Shown here: positions 1-13,300 of the stretch, in pieces
Position numbering within the stretch: position 1 is the stretch's first letter
Layout of the letters: every line of letters begins with the position of its first letter
Assembly (NCBI GenBank): GCA_037013685.1
Contig: CM072919.1
Location: 32,653,435-32,717,434, forward strand
Length of the DNA stretch: 64,000 bases
Direction of reading: 5' to 3'
Source: Acridotheres tristis
Lineage: Eukaryota; Chordata; Aves; Passeriformes; Sturnidae
Program-made: the position numbers and the translations under genes
The notes under the pieces: generated by a model
Database searches by the model: none
The model's input: only the letters and a program-made list of their open reading frames with translations
Told to the model about the DNA's origin: nothing

Positions 1-1272
1 ATGGCTTACTTCCTCTAAAAGGAATGGTCATACAGCAGAGCAACAGCCTGCAGAACTACTCACTGTTGCATACAAATGTTTCTTCCTGGCACAATACTCA
101 TTTGAAGTACTGAGCAATAAAGAGCTGCAGCAAGAGACAAGGACAGAAATTAAAACACTGGTATATTTAGAGACGCTAGAGAAGCTCCTTGCCTCACAGC
201 AAGATCAATGACTGCATCTAAGTCTTCCATAATCACAGGCATTTATTAACGGCTCATCAATGTATATTGAGGAGGAAGCAGGCTGGCTGCTGCTGTGAGT
301 GAAGGAAACAAGATGAAGCGGCTGGGATGAACCAACACTGGCAAGCTCTGAGTTATTAGTGATCTCTCAACAGAAGCTTCTAGACAAATGACTGACTTGA
401 GGAGCTTTCTTCAAAAAACATCAGCAGGCTCTGTGTCACATTTTGACACCAACCTCATTCAAAATTTTGGAGCTAGCTAAGGGTTTTATGCAGGTAAACA
501 CACTTACAGACCTCAAAGAAACACAGAAATTCTCTCTTGTTTTCTGCAATTCAGCATATTTATAAACTGACTTAATTCTGTCACAACTAAGTACTGCATT
601 CAGCCAAGCTTCCTTGGGCCCCATATTTTCCAGCTGCCACAGACAAAGACACTCACTCAATTTTACTAGCCCACTTGAGACAACAGAACACAACAACAGC
701 TGCTTCCTCATCAGTTTGCTGTATTTAATAATGCACGATCCTGTAACTGTACTCAGGAAAATAATCTGGAAGAAGGAAGTGCCATGTCAGTGTCAGAATC
801 CAGCAGCATCCATCAGAAGAACAGTAACAGCCAACTTCTCAATCGCAAATAGCTGTTTCTGTGCACTTCTGCATGGAAGCCACAAGAGCACTCTTTAACA
901 GAACTTACTATAAATAATTTGTAACTGTTCTTACTGTTCTCTAATAAGGTAATTGGAATCCAGATAAGATGACAAGTGGAAGACATGATCATATTGGAAG
1001 AAACTTGTGAGAGAAAACTTGAACAGACCAAATACATATGAACTCCACTGAAAGATTTTACTAAATTCTGAAATTACAGCTACCATTAGAAAGGCAGACC
1101 AAGAACATGCATCTGTTTTTTGACGACTCAGTGCTACAGCTGACCACATCTCTGCAGACAGGCTTCCTGAAGAATCATATGTATTCAGTCCTTCCCAAAA
1201 CCAACTGTGTCTCTGTATATCAGCATGCCAGCTTGTGTAACTTGGTTTAAAATTTACAAACAAATTACTCAC
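1..1272 (-). other. NCBP1: NCBP1 intron 20, left part cut by the window edge
   Basis: AT-rich intronic sequence on the 3' side of exon 20. I looked for the next coding exon (acidic linker) on the minus strand and did not find it. No tRNA, repeat family or other gene is recognisable here. Confidence 0.7.
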
Positions 1273-1387
1273 TCTTTTGTGCTGCCTGGCCAATCTTGCT
1301 TTGGTCTCCTCCAGTTCTTTGTGAATCTTCAGGACATGCTTATTCATCTTACGAATTGTGGAATGTAAAATCTCCCAGATATAAAAC
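1273..1387 (-). CDS. NCBP1: NCBP1 coding exon 20 (residues 633-671), last exon inside the window
   Basis: Encodes [20 protein letters not shown] and then [18 protein letters not shown]. It ends at the conserved QHKR before the acidic RSDDDD-type linker known from the vertebrate protein. Donor GTGAGT, phase 0. No sequence resembling the remaining C-terminal exons is found in bases 1-1272, so they lie beyond the left edge. Confidence 0.96.
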
Positions 1388-4300
1388 CTAGGAAAGACAA
1401 AACACAGAACACCACATTACACACCACTCGAAAACAGGAAAGTAAATCTAGTTTCTTAACAGAAAAATCTAAGTGGAAGACCTAAAAAAACCAAAATATC
1501 ATTTAAGTAGACATCTACCAGAGTGAACAAACAGCATACAGGCAAGCATACATGTAATGCAAGAAATCTTAACAGTCGGTTCTTGCCTATTTATTGCAAT
1601 TTTATTTCATGTACATACTGCAAGACTACTAACACCAAACTTGACACCTCAGATACAACACACAGAAACAGACCGTCTAGGAACAGTTCCACATCAGCAG
1701 GCTTAGACACTACTAGCAAAATTACATGCTGACAGCAATCTTGCACTGTCACACCAACATTCAAGCCCCAACTCAGAAAGGAAAATGTTTCAGTACATAT
1801 TTTGGAGAAAGAATAAAAGTCTAATTGTACCTTATTCCACTACTGAGTTTTCAAATATTGAACTATGTACTGGCAATTTAAAATAGCAAATCAAAGATAA
1901 ACAGCAACCCAAACCAAGTTCTTGTTACCTAGTAAAATCGTGTGCCAGCTCTGAAGAAAAGATCCAGTTTGCTACTGCAGCACAGTCAACAATTTGTGTC
2001 CGAATCATCTTGTCCACAAGCACAGCAATCATCTGTATTTTGTGAAAGAAATACACATACAATCTGTGTAAAATATTCCAGTCTCAGATCAAACCAGAGA
2101 TGATTCAATGCAACTCTACATCAGCGGTATTATTGAGTAATTTTAACTTTAGCAAACTGGGTTGTCTAGCTTAAAACATTTCAGATGAGGGGATTTGTAT
2201 CAATTACATAAAGCCGTCTAATTTCGTTAACAATCATATCTACTTCTGAAAGTATCACTCTTTGTTAGCATACATACTCCCACAGAAAAGCAAAAAACAC
2301 AAGAATCAGAGTTGGAACTGAGGCCTTGAGAGACATGAACGGCAGTATTTGACATCAAAGTACTCCAACCAGAGCATATATACCTGTCAGATCACCATAA
2401 TGAAGGGGCTGCTGTTAGCCTACTCTCCTAGAACTGCAACAGCCTTCAAACATGAGAGTAAGCTTTTCCCTACAGGGCCCATTAACTTCAGGACGGAACA
2501 AATGAGCATCGTGGAGTCAGTGGAAAGGCTTACTTGCTACAGGCACTGCCATGAGTCTGAGGGAGTTGCAAGCCATCTAGCAGGCAACTGCAGAGAAGAG
2601 TTACTGCCTAAAGAAGAGGCAAGCTGTTCAGAAAAAAGGGCTTATCTTAGTTACTCATGTGATTGAATGCCATAGTATCTAAGAACTACAGCCTGCACTG
2701 TATTTATCCTTACAACCACTCGTTGTCAAATGAGGAAGTGTAACAAAGCTCCTTTTAAGGAAGGAAAATTAAAATAACTGAATGAATCATACAGAGGACT
2801 CAGTACTCAACTTTCAAGTCCAAGGATAGCATCCTGTGCTCTATTTGTCTGTCTGCATTGCCAGGAAGGATTTCTGATTACTTAGTCTTGTCTTCCAAAA
2901 AACACAAATCTAAGATTTTGAGAAAATATTTAATCTCAATGTTAAAGTTTCTCTTTACGAAGTCAACACCACCAGCTTGCTTTTAAGTCCAAGGTCTACT
3001 GACTCCTGCTTTTAAATCACTACCTGCAGCACAGACCACTCATTAATGCTTTAAGCCATATAAGAATTGTTGGTCTGAACCAAATCAAAGGGTGTTCCCA
3101 TAGACATGAGAGTAGGGTGGACAGCCTGAAAATAGACTCTGAGCAAGTGCCCTGCTGTGAAGGCATCATTCCTCCTGTGTGACACGGAGGTTGAGGACTT
3201 GGGAATAAGAAAAAAGTGCTTGATCAGAAGCAAAAAACCACTGAACTGCAGTAAAAGCAAGAGAAGAAAAGTTCCATGATTAAGCAGAAAGCAAACAGAC
3301 AACTCTCCTTAACTTCTGCACTTGAGATTTCTTAAAGGGACCTTGGTTTATTCATAAAAATTTAACATGACTATTTAGTTGGAGTTTGAAACCTCCATCT
3401 CAGTTTGGTAATGCTGTGATACAAAGGAATGAAGAGGAAGCTGATACAGATATTGTATTGCAGTAATGAAATTTCTTTTGATCCAGTAAAATAGCAGCAA
3501 AAAGTAGGTCAGACTATAAATGTCACATTTTCAAGGTCAGTAAACTGGGTAATAAGATAAATATTTTTTTTTAAATCCTCATTTATGGATGTTTTTAAGA
3601 CAGATTACAGCTTGCACAGGTATCCTCTAGATGCTCATTTTTTCCCTTAGAGAATAGACCACAGGTCTAGTAGCAGATGCTAGGATTACTCCTAGTTCTC
3701 AGTGGCATCACTTCTTATAGTCTGGCCTGTGCAACTGAGACATACAGTTTACTTTCCAGCACAGAAGTCCACTTTCCAGCAACACAAACAAGCAAACAAG
3801 GAATATGTGAAGTAACTAATGCAGGCAAAGTCAGCCTGAGTTCCTCATTGATTTCTATTCATAGAAAAATGACAGCTGAGGGAAAACACAATTGTTGTAA
3901 GAAATTGAACAGCTTAAACAACCGAGGCATCTTTTGTAGGTCTTTTAGGGTGTTATTTCCTCTGGCTCAAGAACGAACATTATCACAGCACTGTCAGACT
4001 GATCTGTTCTGAACAGCCACTACTGTAGTTCTACTCACCCTGCCCACACACAACGACTCCAGCATGAGCTCTGTGTAATAACTGGACTGCTTTCACAAGC
4101 AATTGTTAGGGGGAAAAAAAAGTCCTAAAAATCTCTACATGTACACATTTCTAGGATTCTGGCCTGTTTTAGATATGAGATCTAGATCTCATTTAAATTT
4201 ACATATTTATGCTGCTTTCCAACTTTGAACAAAACCATGGCTTCAGCAAAATTTATTCTCTTGTTCAACAACCAGCATAGTATGAATCTGAGTCTTAATG

Positions 4301-7300
4301 AAAGCCCTTGCCCTTTCACAGTGAACTCTTGAGAAAGAAGCAGCACCACTGATGGTATATATTTTACGTCCAGCCTTCATTTTAGTAGTTGCAACATTAA
4401 ATACAATCCAAACTTTCCTTAGAATGAAAACAGACAAGTTATTTTTAAAGGATATAAAACAAACTGTACATTTTTTATTCACATATGACCTCTGTGAGTT
4501 GAAACTCACAAAGATCTTTGACATTCCAGCCTCTTACCTGTGGATGATTCTTCCAAACCTCATATACAACCCTCAGAACATGAAGTTTCCCCTCATCACT
4601 TTCAGCAAGTGTTTTGAAGACTTCATGAAACCTTTAATAGAAATAAGTAGTCAATTGGTATGCTGAGACCAGGTCAAAAGTGCAGCAGACATAAGGCAAG
4701 TGGTTTAGATTGGCCAAAAGAAAATTATGTGACTATCTACAGCATTTCTCAGACAATTGTTCCCTGGAAAATATTACCATCCTGAGCTAAAATAGTCTAC
4801 AAAGGAATAACATCTCCTAAAAGCAACTTGCATCTTAGTGGTGAACCTGCTTCCTGAAGCTAGGCTACATTTCTCAGGCTCTCAAAAGCAGGATATTTTC
4901 CTGCTTCATGTGCTTTTCTATACACAGCTGAACCAAAATTTGCTGCCTTTTGAGCCTTAGACCTCCCTCTTAATGTGTTTCTGCAACTTCAGACACTTAT
5001 CCTAAGTGCCTCTTTTCCAAGGAGAGGCTGCTAAAAGCATCTATTTTAGCAGTTACTCTGACTGCTACACAGCATTCATAGCCCAGTTTATTGTAATATA
5101 ACTATAAAGCATAAGAGGCTCTTCTTGATCTCTTGGCTGCCACTGCTGTTGTGCAGCAGAGAAAATACCATGGTCTAAGTATCTGAATCACCCCGCCTCT
5201 TTTAGTCCTGACTGCAGGTTACTACCTGCAGCTTCTTATCAACATTGCCTCTGTAGAGCTTCCAGGTGCATGTTTTTGCAGTAGTTTTATCTATCTTTAG
5301 GGACAGATAGAAAAATAACCCATTAAAATGCATGTGACTACTTTTCATGTAACAAAACCGCTTAAAATCAAATCCAAAACACACAGGATTAAAATGTTAT
5401 TCAAATTTTGCCAAAAACTGTGCAGTAAATTCCTTGCACTTCCAGCATATCTTCAAGGAACAAACTCTAAAGTATTTTGGGATGGATTTTACTCTGCTTT
5501 GGTAGACAGAAGAAATTAACAGCAGACTGTTTTGAAGTTTCTTGTTTTCCTTTTCTCTTTTTTTTAATACAGATGCAACTGTCCTAGATTCATATTCATA
5601 GTATAAGATACTTGATGGCAGCTACCCAGTCATTGAAATGTAGGGAGAAGCCATTTTTCCTTGCCATAACCAGCAAATAAGTAATACAAAATGAAGTAAT
5701 TTTCCAAACCTATCTCACTTACATCTTTAACCTCACATGGCTGCAATGTGTGTATTTCTGTTAATTCAAGTCACGCATGTATAATCTAGGATTTACACTA
5801 CCATTCCTTCAGTAAGAATATCATTAGCTCTCCTAGTCATATTGCTTTGTGGAGTAGCAACATTGCTGAAGCTTGCACTCCACTTCTTTTATCAAGCATT
5901 TCACTGTCAGAATTAAACTGTTCTGTGAGGCCCAAAATAATGCATATATTATACTTACTTTGCCAGGGCGCTGAAGGAGTGGCTAAAAGACTTTGCAGCT
6001 AGATGGAGCAGAGTCTGAACAAAGACTTCTATTTTCAGAGGGTTGAAAGTAAATCCTTCACCTGCAAGGTATTTGAAGTTGAAACTAATAAATACTTCAA
6101 GTAAAGCATGTAAGCTTTGTACAACTCTAGAGATAACTTATAGTTTTAGCTCATTTTGCAAGAGTTCCATCAACAGAGTTCTGCAGCGTCAAGCAAGGAG
6201 CTAGTAAAGACTTCCACAAAATGAGCAGTTTCAGGCTCCAGTTTTGCCATGGAGAGGATGTGCAGAAAGCTTCTTCACCAACATGGAATTCTATCACAGA
6301 CACAGCCACCCCAACACGTGACAGCACTGATGGCAGCACAGAAACTGCAGCTGTGCCCCAAGATGGGGGCCTTGGAAGACCATAAAGATGGGAATGTGAG
6401 TGAGGTGGGGGAGAGGTAAGAATTATTAACATACAGAGGCTGACCATTTAGGATATAGGAGAAGGTCCACCAGGCATGAACAGCAAATATAGCTACTATG
6501 GTGAATGGTGTCAGGTGCCCTCCTGCACAGCACTAATTAGTGGGTAATGCCCAAAACAAATCAGGGAACATGACAGTGGATCACAGGGAAAGAAAAAATC
6601 CACCAGATCATTGTTGCCCTCTGCCTGTGTAGCTGAACTCTTGCAAAAACTACAAAAGCAATACAGCATTTGCCATTGTTCAGATTACTTCTAACTCTCT
6701 CTCACATCCCTCACTCCATAAAACACTCGGGCTTTAGGAATCAGTGTTGCCTGTACCTGCAAAACTAAGGAGAATGTGAGTAGTCCCACTGTGAGTTTTC
6801 ATTTGTGGAACATGACAGCTGGCAGGCTGTCTGTCTTATCTGTTGTGGGACTGCACTGAGGGGAGGGAAACTCTTAGGGCAGAAGCATAGAATTTCAGAA
6901 CTGCCCTCTGCCACTGAAAGCAAAAAAGATGTTAAACTCTTTTATTCCATCAACAATTGCAAGAAAACACACCTCAAGCACCAAGTTACCTCTGTTAGGA
7001 AAAGCAGGCAGGCCGCTGCATGAAGATGCTTACAAAAATCTAGCAGTGGTGTATTTACTTCTAAATTAAAACCAACTATTAGAAGGAAAAGCATACAGGT
7101 CTGTGAACCAACACACTCATAGCTCCGAAGTATGGTAGAACAGTCTACACACAGAATAAATGACAGTCTGTCAAAGCTTGTATCTTACCATCATCATCAT
7201 CCTGGTTTGGATTAGGCACATCTTTTAAAATGCTGAAGATTTCATCATTGCTGGCCTTATTTTTAATTGCAATTGTTAAACAGAGTGCCACAGTATATCC

Positions 7301-10300
7301 AGGAAGAGACCCTGAACAAAAACAAAGAAGTCAAAAATAAGGAAAGGCAAGTAAGTGAGCCCTTTTAACATCAGTCTGCCTCACAGAGAAACAAGTACCC
7401 TTCCCAGCTACACCTAAAACGTGGTGTTTCCAGTATCATTGTCGACCTCAATATGCCATAAAAACTGATCAACACGTTTTCTGGTCTTCATGTTAAATTC
7501 AAAACTTGAAGGAGAACTTTTAAACCTGAGCTCAGGCAATCACATTCCTCACTAAAGCTCTACTTCAGTTTCCACCAGGTTTCTAAAAATACAATACTTC
7601 CTTGTTTTTCTTCACTGTATCTTTGATGATGACATTTTTATGCTTAGGACTGTACTTACACCAAGCAATAAAAGGAATAATAAGGTCCCTCTCTACCTCA
7701 ATCTTTATGGTATCTTTCCTTCTGTACGCTCATTAAATCAAGTTTACTGGTGAAATATTCTAGTGCTTCATGAAGCTAAAAAAATAATTTCTCATTATCA
7801 CTTCAGATGCTGACTTCTCCATAGTATTGTGCCCTAACAGGGGAAATAGATGAATTGTCTGATTTTAGACTTCTGGCAAATAATACTACACAACATCACA
7901 CCCACATCAGCAAGAGTAGCTTGATGTATCTGAATTTTCTTTGCTGCTTCATGAGCAGCAGATAGGATTTTGTTAGAGAGATCCAGGCTTAATACACATT
8001 AATTGCTCATGTGAAGCATATTTATCCATATGAAAATCATGTGTATTTATTTGAGCTGTATTCTTTTTTATGAAGATAACTTATATTACAGTCAATCTAG
8101 TGCACTCCCTTGCTCTGAAATACTTCTTCAACTTGACCACTGGTAATTTTAATACTTACTATTACTCTCATCTCCATATTTGTATATGCACACCGGATTA
8201 GCAGGACTGAGGACAGAAAAACTTGCAGGAACAATGTCTATTATTCGCTGATGGTAGGAGAGTCTGGAAATAAGAAGTTCCACAGCAGTAGAATTAAAAA
8301 GGGAATAGCACTACAGCTAATGATTGCTTTATAATGTTTTTTTTCTGTATTTAATGTCCATAGAACAAGATTCAGGATGTCTATGCAACAGAATGGTAGT
8401 TTCTGCCAGGTAGTAAGAGCTAAGTAAACCAAACTTACTAATAGATGATTTCTATTTTAAATCTGTGATGCTAGAGTTTCATCCTCATACCATTAATTTG
8501 CCTTGTGAAAAGGCTGCCTGCAAGAAGTTTTACATAAAACCCTGAGATGTGCTGCAGAAAGCTAGTAAGATGTCAGTATTCAAAACAGGAAAAATATTAA
8601 ACCAGACATCTTCATTTTACTTTCCAGCTTCATTTCACTCCCACAAAGGCTTAATCTGCTACCAGAGTTTTCAGTGAAATGGAAGAGTGCCACAGAAAAA
8701 TATGCATTTGTTGTGCAGCACAATACTTTCACACTTAATAGTTTTCACATAGGATGCTGAATATAACAGAGGCTTTTTCAATATTTTGCACTTTAGTTGT
8801 CCTATACCACCCTAACCTCAACAATTTTAAGCCCAGGCTACTTATCAGATTATGTAGTATTACTGATTATGTAGTCTTGTTGGGGTTGGACATGTTTTTG
8901 AGACAGCTGTTCATTAGCTTAAAGTAAATGAACATCAGAGGCACCTACAAGAATCAAGACTAGATTCTCAATTTTTAGTACAATTAATGGTCAGTTCCCT
9001 CTATTCTGTGAATGCTGAATACTTTCCAAGAATATAGCCTGAATTCTATTTCTTTCCATGCCTATGGCGAAGCATGTCTTTATTAACTACGGGTGTACAT
9101 GGATAGCTCACTACCATCAGCAACACCTGTTTCTCCCTCTCGTTAAAGCAGTGTCCTACAGCAGGTAAACCAGATTAAAAATTACACAAACAACACAGTC
9201 ATATTTTAACTGAAAATTAATTCTAAGAAAAGATGTGCCCAAGACAAGAGTCAAGTTAAAAGAACTCTGACAGTATTCAGATGCAACTATGGAATGATCT
9301 TACTTACCTCATGCACTTTTCCAAAACCTCTCTCACAAATTTGGGTTTGGGTTTTTCAAGGTCCTGAGTAAGACAATCTGACCTATCAAAGGACAGAATG
9401 CAATGCTTTTAGAAAAGGATTTAGTCTCTTTAATCTCTTTTTGGCTTGGTCTGATAGTATAAAACAATCACACTCTGAAGACAATGAGGTGCTGGACCCT
9501 TGGAGTGTAAGCACTTCTAAGCCACTGAAGTAAGTTAATCACTACTTTCTTATTGGTAAATAGGATTCCTGGAATCTCATCTCTCTGTGATAAATTTTCA
9601 AGTAACTTCCCCCACCACATTAAAAATAATTTGTGGCTACGGTTAGCTGGCTTTCTCTTTCCTTAGGAAATGAACCTTGAGTGATTTCATAGTCTGTTTC
9701 TCCCTCAGCTGTTCTGGCTCATTTCAAATGCACTGCAGGTAAAGAAAAGCCTGAAATACAATTACTTGCAAGATTTGTGAAAAATGGCACCTTCTGAGAG
9801 GGATCTACAGAACCACTGCCATCAAGGAACATCCAGGCAAACTAAAATCATCTCTTTGAAGACTGCTGCCTGACAGTCAACACAGATGTATGCCAGGATA
9901 CTCACCAAGCACTTAACCCCAAAAGAGGACAAAAAACTTAAGTAAAGCCACAGAATCCTATCAGAAGGGCTGAACCCCTCTTCACAAGGACTCTCAGGTA
10001 GATCAACCACAGAAAGCAGGTACAGTCATATGCTGTGGAAACTACTCTATGGAGGACTTGACCTCAAGGGGATCTCCCTTGCTCCATGGGTGCCAGGAAT
10101 GGAAATCCCAGATAACCTGTTCACAGACAATGGACTCCAGGGAGCTCCAGCTAGAGATGTTGGTTCAAAATGTGGCACAGTAAAATAGGTGGCAGGGCTG
10201 ATGAAACTACAGGTACTAGAATTTGAAAGGTGGGAAAAACACCACATGGTCTCAAGGATAAAAGCTATAATGAAAGATTTAGGGTAAGGCAGAGAGCAAG

Positions 10301-13300
10301 ACAACAGAATGAATACAAGATACAAAAAGTCAACACAAACCATTAAAAATAAAGAAAAGGTATGGGGAGACATTTTGGAAAGTTTGCGAGCAACTGACAG
10401 AAAGCGAAGGACAAATTAAAGAAATCACATTTCTGCTTCCCCTCTTTAATGAATGCTTACACTGGCTTGAGATTTATCACAAAGTTCAGCAGGGACAATA
10501 TAGTGACTAAAGAGATTATCAGGATAATCTACCACTGTGTGCTGGTGGACAGATAACAAAAGGTCTCTAACAAACTAGAGGAACGCCATTAACAAGGCCA
10601 CCTTACTGTGACACTTTCTGGATGTGTTTGAAATGATAAGGTTTTAGCAATATCAGGTTTGAATCCAAAAGATAGAAACTTACCAGTCTTCCCAGCTCCA
10701 ACGGAATTGAAAGTTGCTCAAGTGGTGAGAAAACCAGTTAATAAATCTTCATTAAAAGAAAAAGAAAGCTCTGTTAAATGTCAGAAGTGCAGGAAAACTT
10801 TCAGTTGAGCTTTTATTATAAATGCATTCTACTTTTCCAAGATGAACCTAAACTCTTTACGCTATTACAGCATTAAACAGGCATTTATGTTCACAGATAC
10901 AAAAGACTCTGGAGAGTCAGAAAGGTTTTATGGACAAATAGCCTGTCATGCATTTCACATGAAGAGATGAAGTATTCAACTATGAATTGAAAGGTAAACT
11001 TACTGTGAATATGCAACTTTCACATTTTTAATGAGTCATTAATCACTTCCCTACTCAATGCAGACTTCACTGAAAGGGTAAAATCACCACCATTCTCCTC
11101 CTGTGAGTGGCACATATGCCATCAACTTCCCTTCCAAGTCACGCCCCCGACGACTAAGGCGCAGGCATTAAGTGTGTTAACAGAGTGCTACACAACCGTG
11201 AACAACTCTTGAACACAGAAAAGTTGTCACCCATCTTAACTGTCCTGCACAGACAACTAGACTTGTGACCTCCAGGAGCTGCACTTCTGGGAGGAGAGGC
11301 AAGCAGTAAATCCTCCACTTTCTCCATAGATCACTCAAAGCCAGAGTTCACAAAACATTTTGAATAACATCAGATACCCCTAACAAGGCTTTCTGACTAC
11401 TCTTTCCAGTGTCTTTGTTTTGTTCTACACTGAGTATCAAGGAATGCTTTCCACCATCTCCAAAACACACTTACCTGTCCACACATGTTGTATTCATTGT
11501 GTCCAAACGCATGTAGAGCATTTCTGTGGCTTGTGCAAGCTTAAGGTTCCTTATTAAGGTTAACAGAAAAGAAGTATGTAAATCAGATCTTTTTCCTTTC
11601 AGGTTTTCAATAGAAGGCCATCACCTTTTTGCACTGGACGTTCCCATAGCCTACTCCAAAATCAGGTGAATCAAGTAAATCCACAGTGGAAAAAGTGAAG
11701 AATATTTTGAGTCCCACCCTCTAATCCCAACCTGTGCTTCCATTTTTGCAACAAGACTGCTGGCTTCTTCCACAGAAGGATAGAAATTACATCGTGCAAC
11801 AAGCAATGCAAGTTCTATAACAAGCAAGGCAAAGTTCCCTGCAGATACTGTAAAATATTAATAGTATTTATTACTGTCCCATCAGCTACAGAACAAACAA
11901 AATAACAACTGCATTTCATAAATGCTCCTCAGGAGCACAGAAAGGATACAACTTGTGGTAAAGAGCCAGGCTGAAGCTTGCATAGCTCAATCAGAAGTGT
12001 TGTGTACATGACTTCAATATGAGGTGGAGATGGCAGTTGAAACAACTCTGCAAATATTACCTGCAGGAGAGGAAATCACAGAATAAGAGCACAGTCCAAC
12101 ACGGCCTGCACAACTCTCAGCTTCACAACAGTGGTCATCAATCTTAAACAATTACCTATCCCAAAAGATCCATACTTTTCTATCAAATGCATGTTCCAGG
12201 AAAGAAACAGTGAACCAGTAAGAGGTAGTTGTAACACAACACTGTACTACTATGGTCTACTCTAACTGCTTTTATCATTTCATACTAACAGAACACCAGC
12301 ATTACACAGCTATCATGTCTAACAAATATAGCATGTTATTGTAGAAATGGGCACAGTTATGTGACCTACTGCAATGATACCATATGATCTGATAAATGCA
12401 GAAATAATTTGATCTTGTGGAGTAGTGAATGATACACAAGCATTTAGTATTAAAAGAATATTTGCACTAAAATTACATTTATATATTTTCCATTGTGTCC
12501 TCTTTTCTCCTATACAAAACGGTATAAAAATAAAGTCACAACTTTAAACTGAGAATTACAACCAGCATTTTATACAACAAATACATATGCTCACTACCCC
12601 TTGGAATAAGCCTTCTAAGAAACATGAAAATAATTCCGCAGTCAGCATGTGTTTTTATTTTAAAGTTTGCCTGTAGTAACAGTAGTCAACCTCTGAGTGC
12701 TAGAAAAATGTCATCACTGCACAATATCCACCTCTGAGTTTCTGTTTATTTTGTAATCTACTCTCAACTAAATTTAAATTACATCAAAGGAGTCAGGAAA
12801 CTTTGATTCATTATGGTTGATCAGTTTCCTATTTAAATTTCTGAATAAAGCTTAAAGGAGTCTTTTTTTTTTTTTTAGAAAAGTCTTACTTGTATAAGAA
12901 ATCAACATCTATTTATAGATTACAAAAACATCCAATGAAAACATATTGGCTAGGACTTGTTCTTTTAAGGAAGGACTTGAAAGCATGAAGAGACTGTAAG
13001 ACACTGGGGAACCTTTCTGTGTCAGCATATTAGACATTTCCTTCAGACAGATATGTCCAAAAGGTAGAGAGAACTCTATTACGCAGAAAATGTCCCCATT
13101 TTTTAAGATAGGAAATTACAACTAGACAATCAGTTGCATTCTGAAACTTAGTGAAATTTCACATGGAAAAAAGGGAATATTTACTATGTTAGTCATAGAA
13201 TTTGCACACTTTTTGGTTTTTCATTTCTTTTTACAACATTTCAAGATACTAGAGGCCAAATCACTGCATATGTTTAAGTTTAATGTTAAGGCATAAAATT

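Noticed and set aside
1..300. Donor-like GAGGAA-GTAAGC on the minus strand at the left edge
   Set aside because: The adjoining translation does not match any NCBP1 segment, and the expected acidic linker codons are absent.
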